A DNA stretch of 64,000 bases, from the NCBI RefSeq assembly GCF_018457175.1, contig NZ_JAGFNU010000004.1:219218-283217 (forward strand), written 5' to 3'. This DNA is from Pseudohalocynthiibacter aestuariivivens. GTDB lineage: Bacteria; Pseudomonadota; Alphaproteobacteria; Rhodobacterales; Rhodobacteraceae. The notes beneath the pieces were generated by a model that was not told the origin of the DNA, made no database searches, and saw nothing but the letters and a program-made list of their open reading frames with translations. Of this stretch, positions 1-8,793 are shown piece after piece. The stretch's first letter is position 1; every line of letters starts with the position of its first letter. A program made the translations under genes and the position numbers.

Positions 1-748
1 CAACGCCCTCTGCCCGAAGTGCATTTACGCCCGCAAGGCCGATTCCAAGGAACACAGCGTCATATGCCGTCGTCAATTGGTCAATGCTTAGCCCGTTTCC
101 GAGCGATTTTCCGGTCTTGAGGGAAATTCCGCCAATCTGCAAAAGCCAGTCAACTTCGCGTGCAGCAAACCCATCTACGGATTTGTAGGTAGCGATTCCA
201 AATTCGTTCAGACCGCCAGCCTTTGATCGTGCATCAAAGAGGTCGACATCATGACCATACATCGACAAACGGTGCGCACAAGAAAGGCCCGCAGGCCCTG
301 CGCCGATGACGGCAACCTTTTTACCAGTCACGTCGGCGCGACTGAACGGATGCTTGCCGCTATTCATCAGTTTGTCTGTCGCATATCGCTGCAAACGTCC
401 GATTTCGACGGGCTTACCCTCAGCAACCTCACGCACACAAACCTCTTCGCACAACGTTTCTGTCGGGCAGACCCGCGCGCACATCCCGCCCAGAATGTTC
501 TGAGAAAAAATCGTTTTTGCGGCTTCTTCAGGTGTTCCAGTCTGAATCTGACGAATGAACATCGGAATATCGATGTCGGTAGGACAGGCGGTTGTGCATG
601 GCGCATCATAGCAAAAATAGCATCGGTCTGCGGCAACGGCAGCTTCATGCGGCTCATAAGGCGGATGCAAATCTGAAAAATTTTCCTGGTATGCCTCTGC
701 ACTCAGTCTGCCTGACTGAATCCCCGGCGTCATTTGGCTGTTTGGCAT
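1..748 (-). CDS. preT: PreT-like dihydropyrimidine dehydrogenase subunit (NAD-dependent oxidoreductase), 3' end outside window
   Basis: Partial gene: the minus-strand frame is open from the ATG at 748 to the window edge (about 249 residues seen). The N-terminal domain has the cysteine pattern CYFCYDAPC followed by CP, then a second cluster GGMCARVCP, as in the 4Fe-4S domain of the small glutamate synthase / PreT family. A Rossmann FAD motif follows (VAVIGAGPAGLSC, about residue 150). In the reductive pyrimidine pathway this subunit passes electrons from NAD(P)H to the PreA subunit, which reduces uracil and thymine. PreA would lie beyond the edge. A glutamate synthase small-subunit paralogue is the main alternative. 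Confidence 0.8.
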   Translation of the reverse strand, partial: MPNSQMTPGIQSGRLSAEAYQENFSDLHPPYEPHEAAVAADRCYFCYDAPCTTACPTDIDIPMFIRQIQTGTPEEAAKTIFSQNILGGMCARVCPTETLCEEVCVREVAEGKPVEIGRLQRYATDKLMNSGKHPFSRADVTGKKVAVIGAGPAGLSCAHRLSMYGHDVDLFDARSKAGGLNEFGIATYKSVDGFAAREVDWLLQIGGISLKTGKSLGNGLSIDQLTTAYDAVFLGIGLAGVNALRAEGV

Positions 749-984
749 TACCGGCCTCCCTGCTGGTTTATGTCACGCGAATCTTGCCACAAGTTCATTT
801 TTTTATCAAATGGTAAATTTTTAGTCTCTCTTTTTTCGTTAACGCATTGTTTTTTCTCACTGGCACATGGCAGTCTTCCATTTAATGGCAACAATCGCTT
901 TTCACCCTACATTGGCTGACGTATAAGCAAACGAGCTCAGGGCAAGCTCGCTACAGACGAGCAGCAAGACCAATCGAGGATGGC

Positions 985-1476
985 ATGACAAAAAAATCTC
1001 AAGATTCAGACGTTGCATTTATTCAGGCGCTGGCAGAATTGCTGCACGAGAATGATCTGACCGAACTTCAAGTCAAACGTTGTTACGGCGAGGACGACAG
1101 TTTGAACGTCCGGGTCAGCCGCGCAAAAACGGTTCTCGCTTCTGCGGCTGTTCAAGCCGCAGCACCTGTTGCAGCACCCGCTGCACCCGCACAAGGGGCC
1201 CCTTCAGCTCCTGCTGCCAACTCAGAAGACCCAGCGAACCACCCTGGTGCTGTTTCTTCACCAATGGTCGGCACAGCCTATTTGGCTGCTGAACCGGGTG
1301 CCGCCGCCTTCGTCACAGTTGGCTCGCAGGTCAACGAAGGCGACACCCTGATGATAATTGAAGCCATGAAAACCATGAACCAAATCCCCGCGCCCAGATC
1401 TGGCACGGTTAAACGCATTCTGGTGACAGACGGGGACGCAGTCGAATATGGCGCTCCCCTGATGATCATCGAATAA
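985..1476 (+). CDS. accB: Acetyl-CoA carboxylase biotin carboxyl carrier protein
   Basis: 163 residues, the usual BCCP length. An N-terminal helical part is followed by an Ala/Pro-rich linker (about 50-80) and a C-terminal biotinyl domain. Biotin attaches to Lys129 in the motif EAMKTMN (the commonest form is EAMKMMN or EAMKLMN). The protein carries carboxyl groups between biotin carboxylase and carboxyltransferase in the first step of fatty acid synthesis. The start has a GAGGA ribosome site directly upstream. accC follows after 11 bases, so the two are almost certainly one operon. Confidence 0.96.
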   Translation: MTKKSQDSDVAFIQALAELLHENDLTELQVKRCYGEDDSLNVRVSRAKTVLASAAVQAAAPVAAPAAPAQGAPSAPAANSEDPANHPGAVSSPMVGTAYLAAEPGAAAFVTVGSQVNEGDTLMIIEAMKTMNQIPAPRSGTVKRILVTDGDAVEYGAPLMIIE

Positions 1477-1487
1477 AGGCAGGCGCC

Positions 1488-2837
1488 ATGTTCGAAAAGA
1501 TCCTGATCGCCAACCGAGGCGAAATCGCTTTGCGCGTCATTCGTGCAGCCCGGGAAATGGGAATCAAATCGGTCGCCGTACATTCGACAGCTGATTCAGA
1601 CGCAATGCATGTGCGTATGGCTGACGAGGCAATCTGCATCGGGCCTCCGCCCGGCGTGGACAGTTACCTTTCGATTTCATCGATCATTTCTGCTTGCGAA
1701 GTCACAGGAGCACAAGCCATTCACCCCGGCTATGGCTTCTTGTCCGAGAACGCGAATTTCGTACAGATCGTTCAGGATCATGACATCACGTTTATCGGAC
1801 CGACGGCGGAACATATCCGCATCATGGGCGACAAGATTACCGCCAAGGAAACTATGAAGGCGCTGGGTGTGCCATGTGTTCCCGGATCCGAAGGTGGTGT
1901 CCCTGACTATGAAACGGCACAAAAAGTAGCTGAAGAAGTGGGTTACCCTGTCATCATCAAGGCAACTGCCGGTGGTGGTGGACGCGGCATGAAGCTCGCC
2001 AAATCCGCTGATGAACTTGAAACGGCGTTCCGCACGGCGCGTTCCGAAGGCAAATCAGTCTTTGGTAACGATGAAGTTTATATTGAAAAATACCTGGGTG
2101 CGCCACGGCATATCGAAGTTCAGGTTTTTGGGGACGGCAAGGGTAAAGCCGTTCATCTGGGAGAGCGTGACTGTTCACTTCAACGCCGCCATCAAAAGGT
2201 TTTCGAAGAAGCCCCCGGCCCAAGCATTACACCAGAATTGCGGGACAAGATTGGCAAGACCTGCGCCGACGCAGTCGCGCGTATCAACTACATTGGCGCT
2301 GGCACAATTGAATTTCTCTATGAAAACGGTGAATTCTTTTTCATTGAAATGAACACGCGACTCCAAGTCGAACATCCCGTTACAGAAGCCATCTTTGGTG
2401 TAGACCTTGTTCGTGAACAGATCCGCGTGGCAGGTGGGCTTTCAATGTCATTTGGGCAGGATGATCTGGACCTGCATGGCCACGCAATCGAGGTGCGGAT
2501 CAACGCGGAAAAACTCCCGAACTTCAGCCCCTGTCCCGGCAAGATCACCGCGTTTCATGCACCGGGTGGTTTGGGTGTGCGTATGGATTCCGCACTCTAT
2601 AACGGTTATTCAATACCCCCCTATTACGACAGTCTGATTGGGAAGCTGATTGTGCATGGCCGCGACCGACCAGAAGCACTGGCTCGGTTAAAGCGAGCCC
2701 TGGGAGAGTTGATTGTAGATGGCATTGATACCACCCTGCCACTTTTCCATGCGTTGCTTGATGAACCGGATATCCAGACTGGTGACTACGACATCCACTG
2801 GTTGGAACATTGGCTGGAAACCAACCTGGGCGGGTAG
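1488..2837 (+). CDS. accC: Acetyl-CoA carboxylase, biotin carboxylase subunit
   Basis: 449 residues, full length for AccC. It begins with the typical MFEKILIANRGEIALRVIRA and has the ATP-grasp glycine-rich loop (KATAGGGGRGM, about 159-169), the EMNTRLQVEHPVTE active-site segment (about 288-301) and the C-terminal biotin carboxylase domain. It carboxylates biotin on AccB with ATP and bicarbonate. It is cotranscribed with accB, and aat starts 23 bases after its stop. Confidence 0.97.
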   Translation: MFEKILIANRGEIALRVIRAAREMGIKSVAVHSTADSDAMHVRMADEAICIGPPPGVDSYLSISSIISACEVTGAQAIHPGYGFLSENANFVQIVQDHDITFIGPTAEHIRIMGDKITAKETMKALGVPCVPGSEGGVPDYETAQKVAEEVGYPVIIKATAGGGGRGMKLAKSADELETAFRTARSEGKSVFGNDEVYIEKYLGAPRHIEVQVFGDGKGKAVHLGERDCSLQRRHQKVFEEAPGPSITPELRDKIGKTCADAVARINYIGAGTIEFLYENGEFFFIEMNTRLQVEHPVTEAIFGVDLVREQIRVAGGLSMSFGQDDLDLHGHAIEVRINAEKLPNFSPCPGKITAFHAPGGLGVRMDSALYNGYSIPPYYDSLIGKLIVHGRDRPEALARLKRALGELIVDGIDTTLPLFHALLDEPDIQTGDYDIHWLEHWLETNLGG

Positions 2838-2860
2838 CCAGTGCTTGGGGGGTCTTCCCC

Positions 2861-3502
2861 GTGACTGAAAAAATCACACCTGAAATGTTGCTTCGCGCTT
2901 ATGCTGCGGGCGTTTTTCCTATGGCAGATTCACAGGAAAACCCCGAGATTTTCTGGGTGGACCCGTTAGATCGGGGAATTTTGCCATTGGACAAATTCCA
3001 CATTTCAAGAACCTTGAAGCGAAATATACGCCATGAAACTTTTCAAATTAGAACAAATTTTGACTTTTTTTCTGTTTTAAAAGGATGTGCAGACAGAAAT
3101 GAGACCTGGATCAATGACTCAATCTTTCAGCTTTACCTGTCACTGCATGAAATGGGCTTTGCGCATTCAATGGAGGTTTGGCAAGAAGATACATTGGTGG
3201 GGGGGGTATACGGCGTAGCGCTTGGCGGTGCTTTTTTTGGTGAAAGCATGTTTTCACGACGCAAGGATGCGTCAAAGATCGCGCTGGCTTATCTTGTAGA
3301 CAGGTTGCGGGTCGGGGGGTTTACGCTATTCGATACACAATTCATCACCCCACATCTTGCATCCTTGGGCGCTGTTGAAATTTCTCGCGCGCACTATCGT
3401 GAATTGCTGGAACAGGCCTTGCTTGTAAACGCAGATTTCAACAGACAGGTTGGCACGCCAAGCGGTCAGGACGTGATACAGCGCAATACCCAAACATCAT
3501 AG
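2861..3502 (+). CDS. aat: Leucyl/phenylalanyl-tRNA--protein transferase
   Basis: 213 residues from the GTG at 2861, which has a G-rich ribosome site (2847-2852). An in-frame ATG at 2810 lies inside accC and would add an unlikely 17-residue extension. Family signatures are the AYAAGVFPMAD N-terminus, FWVDPLDRGILPL and GGVYGVALGGAFFGESMF. The enzyme transfers Leu or Phe from tRNA to proteins with N-terminal Arg or Lys, marking them for ClpS/ClpAP degradation (N-end rule). Its last 37 bases overlap the 3' end of the convergent DUF2155 gene. Confidence 0.93.
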   Translation: MTEKITPEMLLRAYAAGVFPMADSQENPEIFWVDPLDRGILPLDKFHISRTLKRNIRHETFQIRTNFDFFSVLKGCADRNETWINDSIFQLYLSLHEMGFAHSMEVWQEDTLVGGVYGVALGGAFFGESMFSRRKDASKIALAYLVDRLRVGGFTLFDTQFITPHLASLGAVEISRAHYRELLEQALLVNADFNRQVGTPSGQDVIQRNTQTS

Positions 3503-3822
3503 CGCGGGTGGTCCAGAGCATTGAGCGCGGGTGATGATGCAATCATCCATCCTTCGAACAAAGGTGAAACCGAGCCTTCGCCACGAATTTCCAGCGAAGC
3601 AAAAGCGTCGCCCGCGGGATTTCCCGTTGGGTAGCGACAGCTGTTAAGTTTGATCTCCAACCTTCCGAGCTTTACGACCTCGCCCGATGACATCTGATAG
3701 TCAGCTAGGTTACCGTTTACCTTATCAAGACTGCGCAGCACAGCGCCGCTCGCTTCCGTGGCATCTTGTGCGTTTCCCTGACTTGCGGCCAGAGCAGCAA
3801 CAATTGCCAAAGCTCGGATCAT
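3466..3822 (-). CDS. DUF2155 family secreted protein
   Basis: 118 residues with an N-terminal signal peptide (MIRALAIVAALAASQGNA) and a DUF2155 core including LRSLDKVNG, LEIKLNSCRYPTGNP and LFEGWMIASSPALNALDHPRYDVWVLRC. Two conserved cysteines (in NSCRY and VLRC) could form a disulfide. Function is unknown. In Alphaproteobacteria this family commonly lies beside aat and mla/NDUFA12-type genes, as here. Its ATG overlaps the stop of mlaD by 4 bases (3819-3822), which implies translational coupling. Confidence 0.85.
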   Translation of the reverse strand: MIRALAIVAALAASQGNAQDATEASGAVLRSLDKVNGNLADYQMSSGEVVKLGRLEIKLNSCRYPTGNPAGDAFASLEIRGEGSVSPLFEGWMIASSPALNALDHPRYDVWVLRCITS

Positions 3823-4265
3823 TCTTCACTGCCTGATACGAATTTCAGCAACAAGGACACGAGGCTTACTGCGCCTTGCGTATCCTCTATCTCCGATCCT
3901 GGTTCGTAATTCAGGGGCGAACCACCGGGTAATATTTCAACAAAAGTTCCACCCAAAAGCCCTTCAGAGGAAATTTGGATAGAGCTGTCGTCCGGAACTA
4001 CGACACCTTCAAAAACCGAAATCTCACTATCTGCTCTGAAATTTTGTGTGTTCAGGTTCAGCCCGATCACCGTTCCGACTTTGACACCGGCCATCCGAAC
4101 GTCAGTCCCGATCGAAACGCCTTCGACGGATCTGAAACTCGCTTTCAAGGAATAGTCGCCACTTTCAGTGGAGAACCCCGTTGCTTGCCCGGCAAAAACA
4201 AGAAACCCTATCGCGACAGCCAGAACGGCCCCGCCGACCAATACCTCTGTTGTATTCTCAGACAT
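3819..4265 (-). CDS. mlaD: MlaD-type phospholipid-transport MCE domain protein
   Basis: 148 residues: one N-terminal membrane anchor (about 8-27) followed by a single MCE domain (about 38-118) with YSLKASFRSVEGVSIGTDVRMAGVKVG in its first half and GLLGGTFVEILPGG near its end. MlaD is the periplasmic substrate-binding ring of the Mla ABC system that moves phospholipids between the membranes and keeps outer-membrane asymmetry. The other mla genes are not next to it, so the ATPase and permease must be encoded elsewhere. It overlaps DUF2155 by 4 bases and follows the NDUFA12-like gene on the same strand. Confidence 0.9.
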   Translation of the reverse strand: MSENTTEVLVGGAVLAVAIGFLVFAGQATGFSTESGDYSLKASFRSVEGVSIGTDVRMAGVKVGTVIGLNLNTQNFRADSEISVFEGVVVPDDSSIQISSEGLLGGTFVEILPGGSPLNYEPGSEIEDTQGAVSLVSLLLKFVSGSEE

Positions 4266-4287
4266 TTAAGTATCCCAAGTCTGTGGA

Positions 4288-4662
4288 TTACTCAGGCTTC
4301 CAGGCTTCATAGTCTTTACCAGACTTAGTGGCCGTGTGCCTGATTGAACCTGCAGGCGCATAGGCAAGCTCTGTACCTGTCAGGTTTTCCTGATGTTGCT
4401 TTTCCCAAGGCTTATGCGCCAATGGTGTCTTTGTCGGTGGCTCGTCCCAGGTGAAATGCAACCAGCCGTGCCAGTCAGGGGAAATGCGGCTCGCTTCAAT
4501 ATCGTTAGCGTAATTCACCCAGCGGCGTTTTCCGTCGCGGGTTTGGTAAAAGATATTGCCCTGTTCATCCTCGCCAACTTTGACACCTTTGCGCCAGGTA
4601 AATAGCCGTGTACCAAGCGTTTGGCCGTGCCACCAAGTGATAAGAGACAAAATAAAGCGCAT
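4288..4662 (-). CDS. NDUFA12-family NADH:ubiquinone oxidoreductase accessory subunit
   Basis: 124 residues from the ATG at 4662, which has a GGAGGG ribosome site at the right spacing. The frame is open further upstream but without family similarity. Motifs are LFTWRKGVKVGEDEQGN, YYQTRDGKRRWV-type sequence (here FYQTRDGKRRWVNY) and the HGWLHFTWDEPPT segment, typical of the alphaproteobacterial homologue of mitochondrial complex I subunit NDUFA12 (B17.2). It probably helps assemble complex I at the cytoplasmic face. It heads the minus-strand run into mlaD and DUF2155. Confidence 0.88.
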   Translation of the reverse strand: MRFILSLITWWHGQTLGTRLFTWRKGVKVGEDEQGNIFYQTRDGKRRWVNYANDIEASRISPDWHGWLHFTWDEPPTKTPLAHKPWEKQHQENLTGTELAYAPAGSIRHTATKSGKDYEAWKPE

Positions 4663-4850
4663 GAAACCCTCCGGGAGCAATTTCTCATGATATGAACCAT
4701 GTTTGCGCCAAGGTCCAGTGGAAGAGAGCGCATCGTGATAATGGAGCGTCATTTCATTTCAGAATTTGGCTTTGCTGCGCCGAGTTTCAGGACGCGTAAG
4801 GGAGTAGTTCTATTCGAGAGCTGAAAACTCCATCAGTCTCAGAATGGAAA

Positions 4851-4876
4851 AGGGCCGCCGCACACACGATGGCCCT
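4851..4876 (-). terminator. Candidate intrinsic terminator of clpX
   Basis: On the minus strand AGGGCC (4876-4871) pairs with GGCCCT (4856-4851) across a 14-base loop and is followed by TTTTCC. It lies 38 bases past the clpX stop. The stem is only six pairs, so confidence is moderate. Confidence 0.5.
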
Positions 4877-4913
4877 ATCCTAATAATTTAGCAGGTCTCA
4901 GTCGCCAGCGTAT

Positions 4914-6179
4914 CTAACCAACGGAAACCGGATTTTCTTTCGCATCACTGTGTACGAAAAGCGGTGCTGCATCAGAATTTACAGCCTCTTCATTCACAAC
5001 AACCTCATCAACGCTGTCCATTCCGGGCAATTCAAACATCGTATCCAGCAAGATATCTTCCATGATAGACCGCAAACCTCGAGCACCCGTTTTCCGGTTT
5101 ATCGCACGTTTTGCAATTGCAGCCAGCGCATCTTCGGTAAAGGTCAAGGTCGTGTCTTCTAACTCAAAAAGCCGTTGATATTGTTTGACCAATGCATTTT
5201 TGGGCTGCGTCAGAATCGTGATAAGCGCGTCTTCGTCCAGATCAGTCAGTGTTGCGATGACTGGTAGGCGGCCAACAAATTCCGGGATCAACCCAAATTT
5301 AAGAAGATCTTCAGGCTCAAGTTCAGTGAACATCTCACCGACACCGCGGGTGTCGTTGTCTTTCACATCTGCGCCGAATCCCATGGATGAACCCTTGCCA
5401 CGCGTCGCGATAATCTTTTCGAGACCTGCGAATGCACCGCCGCAAATGAACAGGATATTCGTGGTATCAACCTGAAGAAATTCCTGCTGCGGATGCTTGC
5501 GCCCGCCTTGTGGCGGAACAGAAGCGACTGTGCCTTCCATAATTTTCAGCAACGCTTGCTGAACGCCTTCACCCGACACATCACGGGTTATCGAAGGATT
5601 GTCAGATTTACGCGTGATCTTATCAACTTCGTCAATATAAACGATACCACGCTGCGCGCGTTCAACATTGTATTCAGACGCTTGCAACAGCTTTAGAATA
5701 ATGTTTTCAACGTCTTCCCCAACGTACCCTGCTTCGGTCAGCGTTGTGGCGTCAGCCATTGTGAAGGGGACATCCAGAATACGCGCCAGCGTTTGCGCAA
5801 GAAGCGTTTTACCGCACCCCGTAGGGCCAATAAGCATGATGTTCGATTTCGCGAGTTCAATCTCACCAGATTTAGAGCCGTGATTCAGGCGCTTATAGTG
5901 ATTGTGAACCGCGACTGACAGCACCCGTTTCGCATGTGTTTGTCCGATGACATAGTCATCCAGCACAGTACAAATCTCGCGAGGAGATGGCACGCCCTCG
6001 GATGATTTCAGCCCGGCTGTCTTGGTCTCTTCGCGTATGATATCCATGCACAGCTCGACGCACTCGTCGCAGATGAACACTGTTGGGCCAGCGATAAGTT
6101 TACGCACCTCATGCTGACTCTTTCCGCAAAAAGAGCAGTACAGGGTGTTTTTACCGTCGTTGCCAGAATTATTCGCCAT
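4914..6179 (-). CDS. clpX: ATP-dependent Clp protease ATP-binding subunit ClpX
   Basis: 421 residues from the ATG at 6179. A GTG one codon earlier is possible, but the AGAGGA ribosome site spaces better to the ATG. The N-terminal zinc-binding domain has YCSFCGKSQ and [10 protein letters not shown]. The AAA+ core has Walker A GPTGCGKT, Walker [10 protein letters not shown] and the ClpP-docking loop with IGF replaced by LGF-type sequence not evident to me. The C-terminal sensor-2 region contains [11 protein letters not shown]. ClpX unfolds ssrA-tagged and specific substrates and feeds them to ClpP. It lies 139 bases downstream of clpP. Confidence 0.97.
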   Translation of the reverse strand: MANNSGNDGKNTLYCSFCGKSQHEVRKLIAGPTVFICDECVELCMDIIREETKTAGLKSSEGVPSPREICTVLDDYVIGQTHAKRVLSVAVHNHYKRLNHGSKSGEIELAKSNIMLIGPTGCGKTLLAQTLARILDVPFTMADATTLTEAGYVGEDVENIILKLLQASEYNVERAQRGIVYIDEVDKITRKSDNPSITRDVSGEGVQQALLKIMEGTVASVPPQGGRKHPQQEFLQVDTTNILFICGGAFAGLEKIIATRGKGSSMGFGADVKDNDTRGVGEMFTELEPEDLLKFGLIPEFVGRLPVIATLTDLDEDALITILTQPKNALVKQYQRLFELEDTTLTFTEDALAAIAKRAINRKTGARGLRSIMEDILLDTMFELPGMDSVDEVVVNEEAVNSDAAPLFVHSDAKENPVSVG

Positions 6180-6318
6180 CACTTTCCTCTAAGGCCATCG
6201 CCTCACTCTGATACCCGCCAAATTATGGCAGGAGTTGGTGCCCTCGACCCAGCTTAGGCCAGCCAAATTTGATCTACAACGCCAAAATCACGACTTTGGC
6301 TCCTGCCTCGTAAATGGA

Positions 6319-6942
6319 TTAGGTGTCAGATTTAGGGCGATTTTCGACAATTTCGTCGATCAGGCCCCATTCTTTTGCGTCCTCTGCGGACATAAAGTTG
6401 TCTCTCTCCAGCGCGTCGACAACGGCTTTTATCTTCTGACCGGTGTGTTTCACATAGATCTGATTAAGACGATCTTTGAGCTTTTGTGTCTCTTGCGCGT
6501 GAATCATAATATCTGTCGCCTGCCCCTGATACCCACCAGACGGCTGGTGCACCATTACACGGCTGTTCGGCAGCGAATAGCGCATCCCAGGCTCGCCTGC
6601 CGTTAACAAAAGCGAGCCCATAGAAGCGGCCTGACCGATTACGACAGTAGAAACTTTGGGCTTGATGTACTGCATCGTGTCGTAGATCGAGAGACCAGAG
6701 GTCACTACGCCACCCGGCGAATTGATGTACATCGAGATTTCTTTTGAAGGGTTTTCAGATTCCAGAAACAGAAGCTGCGCAACAATAACGGTTGCCATCT
6801 CATCGTGAACCGGACCTGCAACAAAGATGATACGTTCTTTCAGGAGTCGCGAAAAGATATCATAGCGGATCGAACCACGTGATGTTGTCTCTTCGACGGT
6901 TGGAATTATGAAGTTAGTGAGTGTTGAAATTGGATCGTACAT
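6319..6942 (-). CDS. clpP: ATP-dependent Clp protease proteolytic subunit ClpP
   Basis: 207 residues. The catalytic triad is visible as Ser107 (GQAASMGS), His132 (VMVHQPSGG) and Asp181 (LERDNFM). The [17 protein letters not shown] segment is diagnostic. The tetradecameric serine peptidase partners ClpX, encoded next on the same strand. A good AGGCAGG ribosome site precedes the ATG at 6942. Confidence 0.97.
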   Translation of the reverse strand: MYDPISTLTNFIIPTVEETTSRGSIRYDIFSRLLKERIIFVAGPVHDEMATVIVAQLLFLESENPSKEISMYINSPGGVVTSGLSIYDTMQYIKPKVSTVVIGQAASMGSLLLTAGEPGMRYSLPNSRVMVHQPSGGYQGQATDIMIHAQETQKLKDRLNQIYVKHTGQKIKAVVDALERDNFMSAEDAKEWGLIDEIVENRPKSDT

Positions 6943-7104
6943 TTTGCCTGCCTGCTACTGTCGCCTGATCTTTAGCGCGGGATACCTACGAGAGTCTTAG
7001 TTGTGCGCCCGGGCCCCTGCAAGGGGCGACGACGGTATTTGCGACCTTTTTAACAATGTCCGAAGCGTCCAGTCAGCATGGCGCCATACAAAAACGCCTG
7101 ATTT

Positions 7105-8136
7105 TCAATGATGCGGTCGCAATCCCTTCTGTTTCATTTGCTCAGCCGACCGATCCTCCCCCATCAGGGTTTCAGAAAAGAATGTGACCTGAGCACGCCC
7201 TTTGCTTTTCGACGCATAGAGCGCAAAATCTGCATCTGCGAGCATTTTTTCAGCATTCAGGCTCTCGTAATTTTCAGAGGTCGTCGCACCAATACTTGCG
7301 GAAATTCTGCAGAGCGCTCCGTTGAACGCAATCGGCCGTTCCAACTTCGCGATTATCCTTTGTGCAAAAATTTTTAGTTTCGCGGCGTCCGTCATATCCG
7401 GAAAGAGAACGACAAACTCATCACCACCAACCCTTGCGACAGTGTCATCCAAGCGTGTTTCTGCGACAAGCACATTGGCAACTTCCTGCAGTACATAGTC
7501 CCCCGCTGCGTGCCCATAGGTGTCATTCACATCCTTGAAAAAATCCAGGTCAAGGTGCATCAGGCCGAACCGTCTGTTTGCCTCAATCTTGCGCGCGAGA
7601 ATATGGTCCATAGCGCGGCGGTTCTTCAGGCCCGTCAATGTATCTGAAAGCGCTTGTTCTTCCGCTACTGTTTTTGCGCTTTGCAATCTGTTGTTCAGTT
7701 TACGCAGCTCGTTCATCACAGCTGTCTTAGCCTCGACAAGGTAAAGCATTTCCACAGTAAGATCCGTCGGCGCGAAATCGGCTATCGTTAGCCCGTACTC
7801 ACGCACGCAATCCAAAACCGAGATCCCAAAGGACAGGTTGAGCAGGACACGCTCATCACATGTTTTGACGATTTGACCTTTAAACGATGTTGCGGGTTCG
7901 GAACGAAACCGCAAATACAGTTTATGGCCCACAAGATTAAAGAGTTCTGAAACGTGCTTTACACCTGCCGGACGACGCAGTCTGAAGACGTCCAGAAATG
8001 GATTTCCGATCAGTTCGCCCTTCGGTCTCAGCTTCATCAGGGTCGGGCCTGCATGGGTAATATCACCAGATACATTCAGACAAAGGTGCATCGGAATAAG
8101 CTGGTCGAGCACTTGCCCCAACTGAAACTCTGTCAT
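7105..8136 (-). CDS. Diguanylate cyclase (GGDEF) with N-terminal sensory domain, partner of H-NOX
   Basis: 343 residues. The first 120 or so resemble the H-NOX-associated (HNOBA/PAS-like) sensory domain, followed by a short coiled coil (about 133-155, including LRKLNNRLQSAKTVAEEQ) and a C-terminal GGDEF domain. The catalytic motif GGDEF at residue 237 is intact and the inhibitory RxxD site (RLDD, five residues before it) is kept. It should make cyclic di-GMP and be product-inhibited. Its ATG overlaps the stop of the H-NOX frame by four bases (8133-8136). In known systems H-NOX binding of NO controls such a cyclase. Confidence 0.88.
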   Translation of the reverse strand: MTEFQLGQVLDQLIPMHLCLNVSGDITHAGPTLMKLRPKGELIGNPFLDVFRLRRPAGVKHVSELFNLVGHKLYLRFRSEPATSFKGQIVKTCDERVLLNLSFGISVLDCVREYGLTIADFAPTDLTVEMLYLVEAKTAVMNELRKLNNRLQSAKTVAEEQALSDTLTGLKNRRAMDHILARKIEANRRFGLMHLDLDFFKDVNDTYGHAAGDYVLQEVANVLVAETRLDDTVARVGGDEFVVLFPDMTDAAKLKIFAQRIIAKLERPIAFNGALCRISASIGATTSENYESLNAEKMLADADFALYASKSKGRAQVTFFSETLMGEDRSAEQMKQKGLRPHH

Positions 8137-8730
8137 GCCACCTCACCTGCGATCTGTGTCAGGTCGAATGCACGCCCCTCCGAAAAGTCGGACTCAAACA
8201 CTGAAATCGATATTTTTTCAAAACCCAGTTCAGCGCCCTCATACTCCAGAAACACCAATGCACCGTAATCATCCGCCATTCCGCGTAATAGCCCGAGCGC
8301 AACATGCCCAAAACCGGTATGGACCCAATGACTGAACAGGGTAAAATTTCCCTTTCCGTTGTCTTTCAATTCCAATCTGGGAATATCGAGATCAGGCACA
8401 GCAAGTTTCGCCCGATCCTGAAGATCATCCAGAGAATGAAGAAACTCAACGAAGTTGACTCCGCCAAAGCGCAGCAAACGGCGAACGGCCACAACATTCC
8501 TATGAGAAACAAGATACGTACCCGAATCTTCCATCACGTCGTCACGGGGATTAGAAAGCCGAACGGCTAATTGCATCCAGAACAGCATAAGTCAGGCTGT
8601 CATCGTAGCTGAGCATCGCCTCAAAGCCTGGTAACCCGATGTTTGCCGAAACAGCCACGTCAGCCCAGATCTGCGCACCATAGGTATCTTGAACGAAACA
8701 TTGGATAGACCGGTTAATCAGACCATGCAT
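8133..8730 (-). pseudogene. H-NOX (haem-NO-binding) sensor, apparently frameshifted
   Basis: Reading from the ATG at 8730 (GAGGGGAAG ribosome site), the first 55 or so residues match the start of H-NOX proteins: MHGLINRSIQCFVQDTYG, then YDDSLTYAVLDA. This frame stops with TAA at 8551-8553. The rest of the domain continues in another frame from about 8565: NPRDDVMEDSGTYLVSH, then FLHSLDDL with the likely proximal haem His, to the stop at 8133. One extra base (or two missing) near 8553-8566 explains this. The classic YxSxR motif is not obvious. A true mutation or an assembly error are both possible. It is coupled to the cyclase at 7105-8136. Confidence 0.8.
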
Positions 8731-8793
8731 TTTCTTCCCCTCAAAATTTTGAAGGAAAGCTAGAGTGCAGGCATTAACATCACACTTACGGTG

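Noticed and set aside
2810..2860. ATG at 2810 as the aat start
   Set aside because: It lies inside accC and adds residues without family similarity. GTG at 2861 has a ribosome site and gives the usual length.
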